Part shown: in pieces, positions 20,417 through 29,540 of the stretch
Numbering within the stretch: the stretch's first letter is position 1
Layout: the number at the start of each line of letters is the position of its first letter
From: Bacillota bacterium
Lineage (GTDB): Bacteria > Bacillota > Clostridia > Lachnospirales > Lachnospiraceae
Assembly (NCBI GenBank): GCA_023435895.1
Contig: JAEZLH010000027.1
Location: 1 to 64,000 of the forward strand
DNA length: 64,000 nt
Reading direction: 5' to 3'
Program-made: the position numbers and the translations under genes
The notes under the pieces: model-generated
Seen by the model: only the letters and a program-made list of their open reading frames with translations
What the model was told of the DNA's origin: nothing
Databases searched by the model: none

Positions 20417-20956
20417 ATGCCGTCCTGGAATTCAAGAGGATTAAGAGGTTCCATGCTGGAGGAAATAATCAACCTAACCAACAGCAAATACAGGGAGAAG
20501 GGATTGGCACTGATTCAAAAAGTACCGACGCCCATTACCCCCATTAATATTGATAAAGAACACCGCCATATTACCCTTGCGTACTTTGAACAAAAAAGTA
20601 CGGTGGATTATATCGGAGTCGTACAAGGAGTTCCGGTATGCTTTGACGCCAAGGAATGCGCGGTGGATACCTTCAGTATTAATAACATCCATGAACATCA
20701 GGTTACTTTCATGAAGGAATTTGAAGAACAGAATGGCATTGCTTTTTTGTTGATTCATTATAAAAAGAATGATAGCTATCACTATCTGACCTTCGAACGC
20801 CTATATGAGTTTTGGGAACGCTCAAGACAGGGTGGAAGAAAGAGCTTTCGATATGAGGAGCTGGATGAAGAGTATAAGATTCCGATGACTGGAAATGGGT
20901 GTATTCATTATTTGGATGCACTGAAGAAGGATTTGGAACGCAGAGAATACATATAA
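20417..20956 (+). CDS. recU: Holliday junction resolvase RecU
   Basis: RecU family, 179 aa, somewhat shorter than the roughly 200 aa of Bacillus RecU. The conserved start SRGLRGSMLEEIINLTN, then QKVPTPI, the catalytic core VDYIGVVQGVPVCFDAKEC (Asp, Glu, Lys) and the HEHQ motif are seen. It resolves recombination intermediates. AAGGGGGTG precedes ATG 20417. The 250-nt gap before it holds an IR, CACTGATT/AATCAGTG, but no gene. Confidence 0.92.
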   Translation: MPSWNSRGLRGSMLEEIINLTNSKYREKGLALIQKVPTPITPINIDKEHRHITLAYFEQKSTVDYIGVVQGVPVCFDAKECAVDTFSINNIHEHQVTFMKEFEEQNGIAFLLIHYKKNDSYHYLTFERLYEFWERSRQGGRKSFRYEELDEEYKIPMTGNGCIHYLDALKKDLERREYI

Positions 20957-21013
20957 AATAACATAAGGAAACAGTTGGATAAGTGAGAATGTTTTCAACT
21001 GACGAGGTGAACA

Positions 21014-21850
21014 ATGGATTTTGTAGAAATTTTTAAAGCGATTATTTTGGGAATCGTTGAGGGTATTACAGAATGGCTTCCAATCAGCAGTACGGGGCAT
21101 ATGATTTTAGTGAACGAATTCCTTCATTCAAATCTGAGCGAACAGTTTCAGAATGTATTTTTGGTTGTAATTCAGCTGGGTGCGATCCTTGCAGTTGTCC
21201 TTCTTTATTGGAAAAAAATCTTTCCTTTTTCATTCAAAAAGGGTGAAATAGTGAAGGTGGATATTATTGTAATGTGGCTTAAAATCGCAGTAGCATGTAT
21301 TCCGGCAGCGATAGTAGGTGTACTTTGGGATGAAGATATCGATCGTTTATTCTACCATTATCAGACAGTAGCTATCGCTTTAATTGTATTTGGTATTTTA
21401 TTTATCGTAATTGAGAACAGAAATGCGCATCTTCGCCCAAGAATTAATTCGCTCAGCGAGATAACTTATAAAACAGCAATCCTAATTGGTCTCTTTCAAT
21501 TAGTTGCAGCAGTATTTCCGGGAGTTTCAAGATCAGGAGCAACCATCATCGGAGCAATTATGATTGGTGTTGCCAGAAGCGTAGCGACAGAGTATACCTT
21601 CTTCTTAGCAATTCCGGTTATGCTGGGTGCCAGCCTGTTAAAAGTGGTAAAGTACGAGGGTTCATTTAGCTCAACAGAGTTAATTGTATTGGCAGCAGGT
21701 ATGTTAACTGCATTTTTGGTTTCTATTGTTATCATTCAGTTCTTAACAGAGTATATTAAAAAGCATAATTTCAAGATTTTTGGATGGTATCGAATCGTTC
21801 TCGGTATCGTGGTAATCGGATATTTTCTTGTGAAAAGCTATGTAATGTAA
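21014..21850 (+). CDS. uppP: Undecaprenyl-diphosphatase UppP (BacA)
   Basis: Integral membrane phosphatase that recycles undecaprenyl pyrophosphate for cell-wall synthesis and gives bacitracin tolerance. 278 aa, about eight helices. Signature loops GIVEGITEWLPISSTGH and VFPGVSRSGATI are intact. ATG 21014 follows GACGAGGTGAAC. It is followed by a dispersed palindromic repeat. Confidence 0.96.
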   Translation: MDFVEIFKAIILGIVEGITEWLPISSTGHMILVNEFLHSNLSEQFQNVFLVVIQLGAILAVVLLYWKKIFPFSFKKGEIVKVDIIVMWLKIAVACIPAAIVGVLWDEDIDRLFYHYQTVAIALIVFGILFIVIENRNAHLRPRINSLSEITYKTAILIGLFQLVAAVFPGVSRSGATIIGAIMIGVARSVATEYTFFLAIPVMLGASLLKVVKYEGSFSSTELIVLAAGMLTAFLVSIVIIQFLTEYIKKHNFKIFGWYRIVLGIVVIGYFLVKSYVM

Positions 21851-21870
21851 AACTAATTCTATCATTCATA

Positions 21871-21993
21871 CATGATTAAGGGGTCAAAAGAGCCTCTTTC
21901 AACAGAGTCCATAGGCAAATTGCATAAAGTAAAAGAATGAGTGCAATTTGCCATTGCCACATTATAAACAGACCTTTTGACAGCTTAATCATA
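21871..21993. repeat. Dispersed intergenic repeat, full palindromic copy
   Basis: Outer inverted ends ATGATTAAG-GG-GTCAAAAG (left) and CTTTTGAC-AG-CTTAATCAT (right), and inner arms GGCAAATTGCA (from 21913) and TGCAATTTGCC (to 21951). Related copies lie at 14330-14382 and 63134-63265. It may end uppP transcription or be a mobile non-coding element. Confidence 0.65.
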
Positions 21994-22070
21994 AATTAAT
22001 AGCCAATGTATTGGCCATAAGTAATGCATTGGCTATAGTGAATGTACTGGAATTATGTCGGAGGAATAGG

Positions 22071-22619
22071 ATGCAGATTAAAATTGATCGAACCATATAT
22101 AACACAAGACCGGAAGCTTTTACAAGGCTTGATAAGGAATATAAGTCCTATGATGTATTGGAGAAGCTTGGAATAGAGTATATCAGGGTCGATCACGAAG
22201 AGGCAAAGAGTATTGAAGACTGCAATGAGATTGATGAACTTTTGGGTATAACAATATGCAAAAACCTGTTTTTGTGCAACGCCCAAAAGACAAAGTTCTT
22301 CCTGCTTGTTATGCCCGGTTATAAGAAGTTTATTACAAAAGAAGTGTGTGCACAGATAGCATCTCCAAGACTTTCTTTTGCACCACCCGAATACATGGAA
22401 CGATTTTTGGATATTACACCTGGGTCAGTGAGTATACTGGGGTTAATGAATGATACGCAGAACCAAGTTCAGCTATTGATTGACAAGGATATCTTATTGG
22501 AGGAGTATTTCGGTTGTCATCCATGTATTAATACAACAAGCTTGCGCGTGAGGACTTCCGATATCGTGCATAAATTTCTTCCTTACGTAAATCATGAGCC
22601 GGTTCTGGTTGAATTATAA
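22071..22619 (+). CDS. YbaK/ProX-type aminoacyl-tRNA deacylase
   Basis: YbaK/EbsC/ProX-fold protein, 182 aa, that hydrolyses mischarged tRNA (typically Ala- or Cys-tRNAPro) in trans. Seen: an N-terminal LGIEYIRVDHEEA, NLFLCNAQKTKFFLLVMPG, SFAPPEYMERFLDITPGSVS and GCHPCINTTSLRV, matching the ProX-like subfamily. ATG 22071 has GGAGG six bases upstream; an earlier in-frame ATG at 22011 lies in a hairpin and lacks a ribosome site. The coding end overlaps the terminator. Confidence 0.88.
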   Translation: MQIKIDRTIYNTRPEAFTRLDKEYKSYDVLEKLGIEYIRVDHEEAKSIEDCNEIDELLGITICKNLFLCNAQKTKFFLLVMPGYKKFITKEVCAQIASPRLSFAPPEYMERFLDITPGSVSILGLMNDTQNQVQLLIDKDILLEEYFGCHPCINTTSLRVRTSDIVHKFLPYVNHEPVLVEL

Positions 22620-22634
22620 CCAGAGCCTTTTTTT
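22601..22634 (+). terminator. Intrinsic terminator overlapping the ybaK-like stop
   Basis: GGTTCTGGTT (22601-22610) pairs with AACCAGAGCC (22618-22627), one G-U, followed by seven T. The stop codon TAA (22617-22619) lies at the loop/3' arm. Confidence 0.9.
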
Positions 22635-22646
22635 ATAGATATTTGG

Positions 22647-22675
22647 TTGACATCATTAGATGAATAAATTATAAT
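22647..22675 (+). promoter_or_regulatory. Strong sigma-A promoter of the hisZ unit
   Basis: Consensus TTGACA (22647-22652), 17-nt spacer, TATAAT (22670-22675). It drives hisZ after a leader of about 270 nt. Confidence 0.8.
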
Positions 22676-22682
22676 GAACAAA

Positions 22683-22955
22683 TATCACTGTGGTAGCGAA
22701 TTATCACACTACCATACTAAAGTGAATAGGATAAATTATTTAATAGGATTTGTAAGTCAAAGGGATGATATAATTTAGTACTTAATAATGATTTGAATGG
22801 CGAAAATCCAGTTAACAGTGGCAATGACAAATTTTCGATGAAGTCTGATTGTTGGGGATTTTCCACATAAATCAATATAGTTCTTTATAAGTTAACATTT
22901 GAGTACTGGAATCATTTCCTTAGAATTAAAATAAAGAAAGGCTTGGTATACAACT
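22683..22955 (+). promoter_or_regulatory. Long structured leader of hisZ
   Basis: No gene is seen. A small hairpin TGGTAG/CTACCA lies near 22691-22714. Near 22800, CGAAAAT can pair with ATTTTCG (about 22832) while the overlapping GAAAATCC can pair with GGATTTTC (about 22856), so two stems compete. No T-box motif and no T-tract terminator are visible; an attenuation role is only a guess. Confidence 0.35.
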
Positions 22956-24215
22956 ATGAAGGAAAAGCTCTTACATACACCGGAAGGAGTCAGGGACATT
23001 TATAATTCGGAATGCGCAACGAAGCTAACATTACAAAACAATCTTCATCATGTGCTTGAGCATTACGGTTTTCGTGATATACAGACACCCAGTTTTGAGT
23101 TTTATGATATATTCAGCCAGGAGAGAGGAACCGTCGCTTCCAAGGATATGTATAAATTCTTTGATCGTGATGGTAATACCTTGGCGTTGCGACCGGATAT
23201 TACCCCATCCATCGCCAGATGTGCAGCAAAATATTACAGGGATGAGAATTTGCCCATCCGCCTTGGCTATATTGGCAATACCTTCATTAATAACACCAGC
23301 TATCAGGGTAAGTTAAAGGAAGTAACCCAATTAGGTGCAGAATTAATTAACGATGACAGTATTGAAGCGGATGCAGAAATGTTGGCTCTTACCATTGATT
23401 GTCTTCTTCGGTCCGGTTTGGAGCAATTTACGCTAGAAATCGGAAACGCTGACTTTATGCGTGCACTCATTGAAGAGGCTGGCTTTGAAGAGGATGATGA
23501 AGTAGGTAATCTGCGTGAACTGATTGAAAAGAAAAGCGTATTTGGAATGGAAGAGATGATTTCAAATAAAAATCTCAATGTAGGGTTAAAACAAATATTT
23601 CTGAAATTACCGGAGTTGTTCGGATCTTTGGAAAAACTGTCCGAAGCTAAGGAACTTACTAAGAACGCCCGTGCGCTAAAAGCCATAGAAAGGCTGGAGA
23701 AGCTCTATGAATTAATGACTGAATATGGATATGAAAAATATATCTCCTTTGACCTTGGAAAGCTTAGTAAGTATAACTACTACACCGGTATTATTTTTAA
23801 AGCTTATACCTATGGAACTGGGGATGCCGTAGCGACCGGAGGACGTTATGATAATCTGGTGGGGCAGTTTGGCAAGGAAGCTCCCGCGATTGGTCTTGCT
23901 ATTGTAATCGACCAGCTAATGATTGCATTATTAAGACAGAAGCTTTTAAATCAGCCGGAGGCACAGGATACCCTGATTTTATATAAAGAGGAGTTTCGAC
24001 GTCAGGCAATTGCACTTGCAAAGCATTTTCGTAAGGACGGCATGAATACTATGCTGCAAAGAAGTCAAAAGGGAATAGAAACTCCAGAATATTTGGCTTA
24101 TGCGAAAAGAATGAACATCGGTGGAATCTTGTATCTTGAAAGTGATTCTGAGATTAAAGTGATTCATGGGGACGGAACGATTCAAGTTGCACCTATGGAA
24201 GGGTTTATGAGTTAG
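22956..24215 (+). CDS. hisZ: ATP phosphoribosyltransferase regulatory subunit HisZ
   Basis: HisRS-like paralogue without tRNA charging activity, 419 aa, that forms an octamer with short-form HisG and gives it histidine feedback control. The class II aaRS core is visible (HTPEGVRDIYNSE, LRPDITPSIARCAAKYY, then YYTGIIFKAYT and ATGGRYDNLVG). It lacks an anticodon-binding domain, although a C-terminal segment is kept. It pairs with the 214-aa HisG downstream, as expected. ATG 22956. Confidence 0.94.
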   Translation: MKEKLLHTPEGVRDIYNSECATKLTLQNNLHHVLEHYGFRDIQTPSFEFYDIFSQERGTVASKDMYKFFDRDGNTLALRPDITPSIARCAAKYYRDENLPIRLGYIGNTFINNTSYQGKLKEVTQLGAELINDDSIEADAEMLALTIDCLLRSGLEQFTLEIGNADFMRALIEEAGFEEDDEVGNLRELIEKKSVFGMEEMISNKNLNVGLKQIFLKLPELFGSLEKLSEAKELTKNARALKAIERLEKLYELMTEYGYEKYISFDLGKLSKYNYYTGIIFKAYTYGTGDAVATGGRYDNLVGQFGKEAPAIGLAIVIDQLMIALLRQKLLNQPEAQDTLILYKEEFRRQAIALAKHFRKDGMNTMLQRSQKGIETPEYLAYAKRMNIGGILYLESDSEIKVIHGDGTIQVAPMEGFMS

Positions 24216-24278
24216 GATGATTGGAAACTTACGTTTTCTCAATCAGTAAGTAGCAATATAGCGGGAAAGGAAAGTAGA

Positions 24279-24923
24279 ATGAGATATATAACAATAGCTC
24301 TTCCAAAGGGGCGTTTGGCATTAAAAACCTTAGAGATTCTAGAGAAAATTGGGATTACCTGTGAGGAGCTTAAGGATAAGTCCTCAAGAAAATTAATATT
24401 TGTAAACGAAGAATTAAAGCTTAAGTTCTTTTTAGCAAAGGCTACCGATGTACCCACCTATGTGGAATATGGAGCAGCAGATATTGGAGTGGTAGGGAAA
24501 GACACAATATTAGAAGAAGGAAGAAAGATGTATGAGGTAGTGGATTTGGGACTTGGAAAATGCAAAATGTGCATTGCAGGACCTTCCTCCGCCAAGGACC
24601 TTCTTCAGCATGGTGAATTAATCAGGGTTGCCACCAAATATCCCAATATTGCCAAGGACTATTTCTATAATAAAAAGCATCAGACCGTAGAAATTATTAA
24701 ATTAAATGGCTCCATAGAATTAGCACCAATTGTAGGCTTGTCGGAAGTGATTGTTGATATTGTAGAGACCGGCTCTACTCTGAGGGAGAATGGCTTGGAG
24801 GTATTAGAAGAAATCTGCAATCTGTCCGCGCGTATGGTAGTGAATGAAGTGAGTATGAAGATGGAACATGAACGAATTACAAAGATAATCGGAGCATTGA
24901 AGGACGAGATCTCACAACGATAA
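24279..24923 (+). CDS. hisG: ATP phosphoribosyltransferase, short form HisG
   Basis: First committed step of histidine synthesis (ATP + PRPP to PR-ATP). 214 aa, the short form lacking the C-terminal regulatory domain, hence the need for HisZ. Seen: [30 protein letters not shown] and the PRPP-binding-like [18 protein letters not shown] 24279 follows AAGGAAAG. Confidence 0.96.
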   Translation: MRYITIALPKGRLALKTLEILEKIGITCEELKDKSSRKLIFVNEELKLKFFLAKATDVPTYVEYGAADIGVVGKDTILEEGRKMYEVVDLGLGKCKMCIAGPSSAKDLLQHGELIRVATKYPNIAKDYFYNKKHQTVEIIKLNGSIELAPIVGLSEVIVDIVETGSTLRENGLEVLEEICNLSARMVVNEVSMKMEHERITKIIGALKDEISQR

Positions 24924-25171
24924 TCACTTGTATATAGGATAGAAACCATTGTAAAAACGTTAAATTTAGATACGAAACTTATTATATTCAAAATAGCAGG
25001 AACTATAGGATACCACTAGCTTTTAGAACTTTGGAATAGGCAAGAGAATCTATGATTAGTTAAATATTTATTTGATGCTTTGGTGTTCTAAGAATGACCT
25101 ATAACAGAAAAGAACAGACAGTATAAACTAATGTTCAGGATAAATTACCCGAAGAAAGGAAGCGTAAATCC

Positions 25172-26461
25172 ATGAGAATTATTGAATTGAATGATCAAAC
25201 TAAGAAAAATATATTGGAAGATTTATTAAAAAGAAGCCCCAATCAATATGAGGAATATGCGGCTTCTGTTAGTGAAATATTAAATGCAGTGAAAATAGAG
25301 AAAGACAAGGCTTTATTTGAATATACCGAGCGCTTTGACAAAACCAAAATAGATGGAACTACAATTCGCGTAACCGAGGAAGAGATCAAGGAAGCATATG
25401 AATTGGTTGAATCGAAGGTAATTGAGGTGATTCGTAAAGCAATCACCAATATAGAGACTTATCATGCTAAACAAAAGCAATACAGCTGGTTTGATACCAC
25501 TGAAGATGGAACCATACTGGGGCAGAAGGTAACTCCCATTGCTGCAGTAGGTGTATATGTACCGGGTGGAAAAGCAGCCTATCCTTCTTCCGTATTAATG
25601 AACGTAATCCCGGCTAAGGTTGCCGGAGTATCAAGAATTACTATGACTACTCCTCCCGGAAAGGATGGAAAGGTAAATCCCGGAACCTTAGTAGCAGCAA
25701 AGGAAGCCGGAGTAAGCGAAATCTATAAAGTAGGCGGAGCTCAGGCAATAGGCGCACTTGCTTATGGAACGGAGAGTATTCCAAAGGTGGATAAGATTGT
25801 GGGACCCGGCAATATCTATGTGGCTTTGGCAAAAAAAGCGGTATATGGTCATGTAAGCATAGATTCCATCGCAGGACCCAGTGAGATTCTGGTACTGGCA
25901 GATGAAACCGCGAACCCCAGATATGTTGCGGCGGATTTATTGTCCCAAGCAGAGCATGATGAGCTTGCCTCTGCTATTTTGATTACCACAAGCAAGGATT
26001 TAGCTCAGAAGGTATCGGAAGAAGTGGACATATTTACAAGGGAGCTTTCCAGAAAAGAGATTATTGAAAAGTCACTTGAGAATTACGGATATATCCTGGT
26101 GGCACAGGATAATCAGGAGATGATAGATACAGCCAATGAGATTGCTTCCGAACATTTGGAAATTATGATGAAGGATGCGTTCATGGTAATGACTAAGATA
26201 AAAAATGCGGGAGCAATTTTCATCGGGGAATATTCCAGTGAGCCACTGGGTGATTATATGGCAGGTCCCAATCACGTTCTCCCTACAAATGGAACCGCAA
26301 AATTCTTTTCCCCATTAAGTGTGGATGATTTTATTAAGAAATCAAGTATTATATCCTATTCCAGAGAAGCATTGGAGCCAATTTATAAGGATATCGTTGA
26401 TTTTGCTAATTCAGAGTACCTTACCGCTCATGCCAACTCCATTGCAGTACGTTTTGAATAG
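25172..26461 (+). CDS. hisD: Histidinol dehydrogenase
   Basis: Zn-dependent NAD enzyme for the last two steps (histidinol to histidine), 429 aa. Seen: VGVYVPGGKAAYPSSVLMN, VGGAQAIGALAYGT, KIVGPGNIYVALAKK, SIAGPSEILVLAD, LSQAEHDELASAI (catalytic Glu/His region) and GPNHVLPTNGTAKF. ATG 25172 with AAAGGAAG. A 248-nt gap without gene or clear signal separates it from hisG, so cotranscription is uncertain. Confidence 0.97.
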   Translation: MRIIELNDQTKKNILEDLLKRSPNQYEEYAASVSEILNAVKIEKDKALFEYTERFDKTKIDGTTIRVTEEEIKEAYELVESKVIEVIRKAITNIETYHAKQKQYSWFDTTEDGTILGQKVTPIAAVGVYVPGGKAAYPSSVLMNVIPAKVAGVSRITMTTPPGKDGKVNPGTLVAAKEAGVSEIYKVGGAQAIGALAYGTESIPKVDKIVGPGNIYVALAKKAVYGHVSIDSIAGPSEILVLADETANPRYVAADLLSQAEHDELASAILITTSKDLAQKVSEEVDIFTRELSRKEIIEKSLENYGYILVAQDNQEMIDTANEIASEHLEIMMKDAFMVMTKIKNAGAIFIGEYSSEPLGDYMAGPNHVLPTNGTAKFFSPLSVDDFIKKSSIISYSREALEPIYKDIVDFANSEYLTAHANSIAVRFE

Positions 26462-26476
26462 TCCCTGCTTTTAAAT

Positions 26477-26504
26477 TTGACTTTTCACTCCGTTATTGTA
26501 TAAT
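26477..26504 (+). promoter_or_regulatory. Sigma-A promoter of hisB-hisA-hisIE
   Basis: TTGACT (26477-26482), 16-nt spacer, TATAAT (26499-26504), placed just after the hisD stop. The his genes are thus at least two transcription units. Confidence 0.7.
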
Positions 26505-26568
26505 AATACTAATCAACGATAAAAAGATAAAATAGGTAGCTGCGAAACAGGATAACCAAAGGACATAA

Positions 26569-26648
26569 TATGCACAATAGATATAACCCTATGTTATGCT
26601 AAGCTGGAAAAGGGCGTTAAAGCGTAGGGTTTTTAACTGTTGTGCATA
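26569..26648. repeat. Nested palindrome in the hisB leader
   Basis: Outer arms TATGCACAATAG (26569-26580) and CTGTTGTGCATA (26637-26648) pair with one G-U; inner arms AACCCTATG (26585-26593) and CGTAGGGTT (26623-26631) nest within. It lies in the 5' leader of hisB, 64 nt before its start. Confidence 0.6.
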
Positions 26649-26711
26649 CAATATGAAACATGGGTTTGTTTCGTAATTACTTAATCTGGAATAATAAGGA
26701 GAGGGTGAAAA

Positions 26712-27305
26712 ATGAGTTACAGGAATGCAGAGATTACCAGAACCACGAAGGAAACAGATATTACGGTTAATTTTTCGGTGGATGGCAGCGGTGAAGCGAA
26801 TATCGAAACCGGTATCGGTTTCTTTAATCATATGCTAGAGAGCTTTACAAGACATGGCTTTTTTGATTTAAAGCTTTCGGTAAAAGGAGATTTGTATGTG
26901 GATTCCCATCATACGGTGGAGGATACGGGAATTGTTCTTGGCCAGGCAATAAAAAGTGCATTGGGGGAGAAACAGGGTATAAAACGATATGGTTCTTTTA
27001 TACTTCCCATGGATGAAACATTAGTGCTATGTGCCATAGACTTATCAGGGAGACCTTATCTTTCCTATGATTTGGAATTTAAATCGGAGAAAATCGGTTA
27101 TCTGGAAACTGACTTGCTGAAGGAATTCTTTTATGCATTATCCTATTCAGCAGGTATGAATCTACATATAAAATTACTGAATGGTGGCAATGACCATCAT
27201 ATCGCCGAAGCAGCATTTAAAGCATTTGCAAAGGCACTGGATCAGGCTTGCGATTATGATGATCGTATTCAAGGCGTGTTATCAACAAAAGGTACAATTG
27301 AATAG
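26712..27305 (+). CDS. hisB: Imidazoleglycerol-phosphate dehydratase
   Basis: Mn-dependent dehydratase, 197 aa, monofunctional (no HAD phosphatase domain). Metal-binding repeats are seen: GFFNHMLESFTRHG, DSHHTVEDTGI, GNDHHIAEAAFKAFAKAL. ATG 26712 follows GGAGAGGGTG. Histidinol-phosphate phosphatase must be encoded elsewhere. Confidence 0.97.
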   Translation: MSYRNAEITRTTKETDITVNFSVDGSGEANIETGIGFFNHMLESFTRHGFFDLKLSVKGDLYVDSHHTVEDTGIVLGQAIKSALGEKQGIKRYGSFILPMDETLVLCAIDLSGRPYLSYDLEFKSEKIGYLETDLLKEFFYALSYSAGMNLHIKLLNGGNDHHIAEAAFKAFAKALDQACDYDDRIQGVLSTKGTIE

Positions 27306-27327
27306 ATAAGAAAGGCATTGGTGTTTT

Positions 27328-28050
27328 ATGAAATTATTTCCGGCAATCGACATAAAGAATGGACAATGTGTAAGACTTAGACAGGGTAGCTTTCAAGATG
27401 TTTTAGTATATTCGGATATACCGCTTAAAATTGCAAAGCAATGGGAAGCCGCAGGGGCTTCCTTTATCCATATAGTTGACCTGGACGGTGCATTGGTAGG
27501 TCACTCTGTAAATGATGAAGTAATTAAGGAAATCGTATCTGCAGTAAAGATTCCCATCCAGGTAGGCGGTGGAATCCGCACAATCAAGGATATTGAGAAT
27601 AAATTAAATCTTGGTATCGAACGTGTTATTATCGGCACGAAGGCGGTGAAGGATCCTGCTTTTATTAAAGAAGCAATAGCAACCTTTGGTTCAAAAAGGA
27701 TTGTAATCGGTATTGATGCAAAGGACGGTATGGTGGCCATTGAAGGCTGGGAGAAGGTAAGCAATTATCAGGCTGTCAGCTTGGCACTTGAGATGAAGAA
27801 GTATGGGGTTAAGACCATTGTGTATACGGATATCTCCAAGGACGGAATGTTACAGGGACCCAATATTTCACATACCAAGGAATTGGCAGATGCAACCGGT
27901 TTAGATATTATCGCATCAGGAGGAGTATCTTCATTAAAGGATCTTGAAATGCTGGAGGAAACCCAGATATATGGAGCTATTGTTGGTAAAGCTCTATATG
28001 AGAATAAGGTGGATCTAAAAAAGGCAGTTAGATTATTCGAACAAAAATAG
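27328..28050 (+). CDS. hisA: ProFAR isomerase HisA
   Basis: TIM-barrel isomerase, 240 aa. [17 protein letters not shown] carries the catalytic Asp, VDLDGALVG, the phosphate-loop [18 protein letters not shown] with the second Asp, and ASGGVSS are all present. It lies between hisB and the hisIE fusion; hisH, which often sits here, is missing. ATG 27328. Confidence 0.96.
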   Translation: MKLFPAIDIKNGQCVRLRQGSFQDVLVYSDIPLKIAKQWEAAGASFIHIVDLDGALVGHSVNDEVIKEIVSAVKIPIQVGGGIRTIKDIENKLNLGIERVIIGTKAVKDPAFIKEAIATFGSKRIVIGIDAKDGMVAIEGWEKVSNYQAVSLALEMKKYGVKTIVYTDISKDGMLQGPNISHTKELADATGLDIIASGGVSSLKDLEMLEETQIYGAIVGKALYENKVDLKKAVRLFEQK

Positions 28051-28064
28051 GAGGGTTCATCCAC

Positions 28065-29330
28065 ATGTTATTTAAGAAAATCATCCCTTACATCAATGCA
28101 GAAGGGGAGCGTTCAGCCAACGTAATCAAAGCAGCGAAAGCCTATTCTTATGGCGGCGCTGATGTATTGTTTTTATATAATTACTCGAAGGATGAAAAGA
28201 CAAGGGAAGAGTTCTTTTCACTGGCAAAGGAGCTTTCCAAAGAAATCGATATTCCGTTTGTGATTGGTTGTTATGCCAAGCGATTGGAGGATATAAAGAA
28301 AGCAATTTACACCGGAGCATCCTCCGTGATGGTTAAATATGCCATACTTGAGAATAAGTCTTTACTTAAAGAAGCCACGGAACGCTTTGGTTCGGAAAAA
28401 GTAAGTGTGGAGCTTGATATTAAGGAATTCCTAGAGAGCTATGAGGAACTGGAGAAAGGCTTATCCAGTGATAAAGTCGGTTTGGTTATGGTGAAACATG
28501 TTAACTTAAAGGATCAGGAAAAGGGAAAAATAGAAGCATTCTCGGTACCGATTCTAATACGGGATAGTTTGGTACGTAATGATATGGGAAATATATTATC
28601 TGCCGGGAATGTAATAGGCGTCGCCACCAATTTCTTTGAAGATAAGGACATAATGAAAGCGAAAATATCCTTAAAGGCAGCGGGAATTGAAGTAAATTCC
28701 TACGATAGCAAAATGTCATTTTCCTCCTTTAAACTTAATGGGGATGGACTGATTCCGGTAATCGTTCAGGATTATCGCACCTCCGAGGTTTTAATGCTTG
28801 CGTATATGAATGAGGAAGCATATAATAAGACTATTGCCGGCGGCAAGATGACTTATTATTCGAGAAGCCGTCAGAGCTTGTGGATCAAGGGAGAAACCTC
28901 CGGTCATTATCAGTATGTGAAAGAATTAACACTGGACTGCGATAATGATACCATTTTAGCAAAGGTACTTCAAATCGGCCCTGCCTGTCATACAGGGGAG
29001 CAATCCTGCTTCCATAAGGAGTTGGTGAAGAAGGAGTACAATAACGAGGATCCGTTGCATGTATTCAATGATGTATTTAACGTGATTTTGGATCGCAGAA
29101 TTCATCCCAAAGAAGGCTCTTATACCAATTACCTGTTTGATAAGGGAATTGATAAGATTTTGAAAAAATGTGGAGAGGAAGCCACTGAAATTACAATTGC
29201 CGCAAAAAATCCCGGAGCGGAAGAGCTTCGTTATGAAATTGCGGACTATTTATATCATTTGATGGTATTGATGGCGGAATGCGGGTTGGATTGGAATGAT
29301 ATCACAAACGAGCTGGCGCATAGAAAATAA
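28065..29330 (+). CDS. hisIE: HisF-like domain fused to HisI and HisE
   Basis: 421-aa three-part protein. Residues 1 to about 215 resemble HisF (start [14 protein letters not shown], later [14 protein letters not shown]), but the catalytic Asp11 of HisF is Asn11 and the GGGI phosphate loop reads GCYA; the second Asp is kept (Asp118). Residues about 225-325 are PR-AMP cyclohydrolase ([27 protein letters not shown], metal ligands intact). Residues about 335-421 are PR-ATP pyrophosphatase ([29 protein letters not shown]). HisI and HisE look active; the HisF part does not look able to act alone. AGGAGGG precedes ATG 28065. Confidence 0.93.
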   Translation: MLFKKIIPYINAEGERSANVIKAAKAYSYGGADVLFLYNYSKDEKTREEFFSLAKELSKEIDIPFVIGCYAKRLEDIKKAIYTGASSVMVKYAILENKSLLKEATERFGSEKVSVELDIKEFLESYEELEKGLSSDKVGLVMVKHVNLKDQEKGKIEAFSVPILIRDSLVRNDMGNILSAGNVIGVATNFFEDKDIMKAKISLKAAGIEVNSYDSKMSFSSFKLNGDGLIPVIVQDYRTSEVLMLAYMNEEAYNKTIAGGKMTYYSRSRQSLWIKGETSGHYQYVKELTLDCDNDTILAKVLQIGPACHTGEQSCFHKELVKKEYNNEDPLHVFNDVFNVILDRRIHPKEGSYTNYLFDKGIDKILKKCGEEATEITIAAKNPGAEELRYEIADYLYHLMVLMAECGLDWNDITNELAHRK

Positions 29331-29385
29331 AGTCTAGAAAAAAAACATTTTTAATGTTAGTATATTAGTTGCGAATCATACTATT

Positions 29386-29497
29386 TTTGATTCAAGTACC
29401 GAAGGTACTCTGTGAGTAAAACAGATATCACATACCAGATTGTGGGAGCATGTGATTTCTGCTTTGTTCACATATTACGTTTGACACTTGAATCAAA
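29386..29497 (+). repeat. 112-nt nested hairpin between hisIE and alaS
   Basis: Outer arms TTTGATTCAAGT (29386-29397) and ACTTGAATCAAA (29486-29497) are perfect over 12 bp. Inner arms 29412-29433 and 29450-29471 pair over 22 positions with few mismatches. It ends 43 nt before alaS, so it may be a leader element or the 3' end of the his transcript. No T-box motif is present. Confidence 0.65.
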
Positions 29498-29540
29498 CTT
29501 ATATCTAACATGGATTAATACAATCTAGGAGGCAATTAAC

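Noticed and set aside
28065..28710. Functional hisF
   Set aside because: The HisF-like part lacks Asp11 and the GGGI loop and is fused to HisIE; calling it hisF would claim activity the sequence does not support.
29331..29540. T-box upstream of alaS
   Set aside because: No GGTGG-ACCGCG-like sequence and no terminator/antiterminator pair; only a nested hairpin is present.
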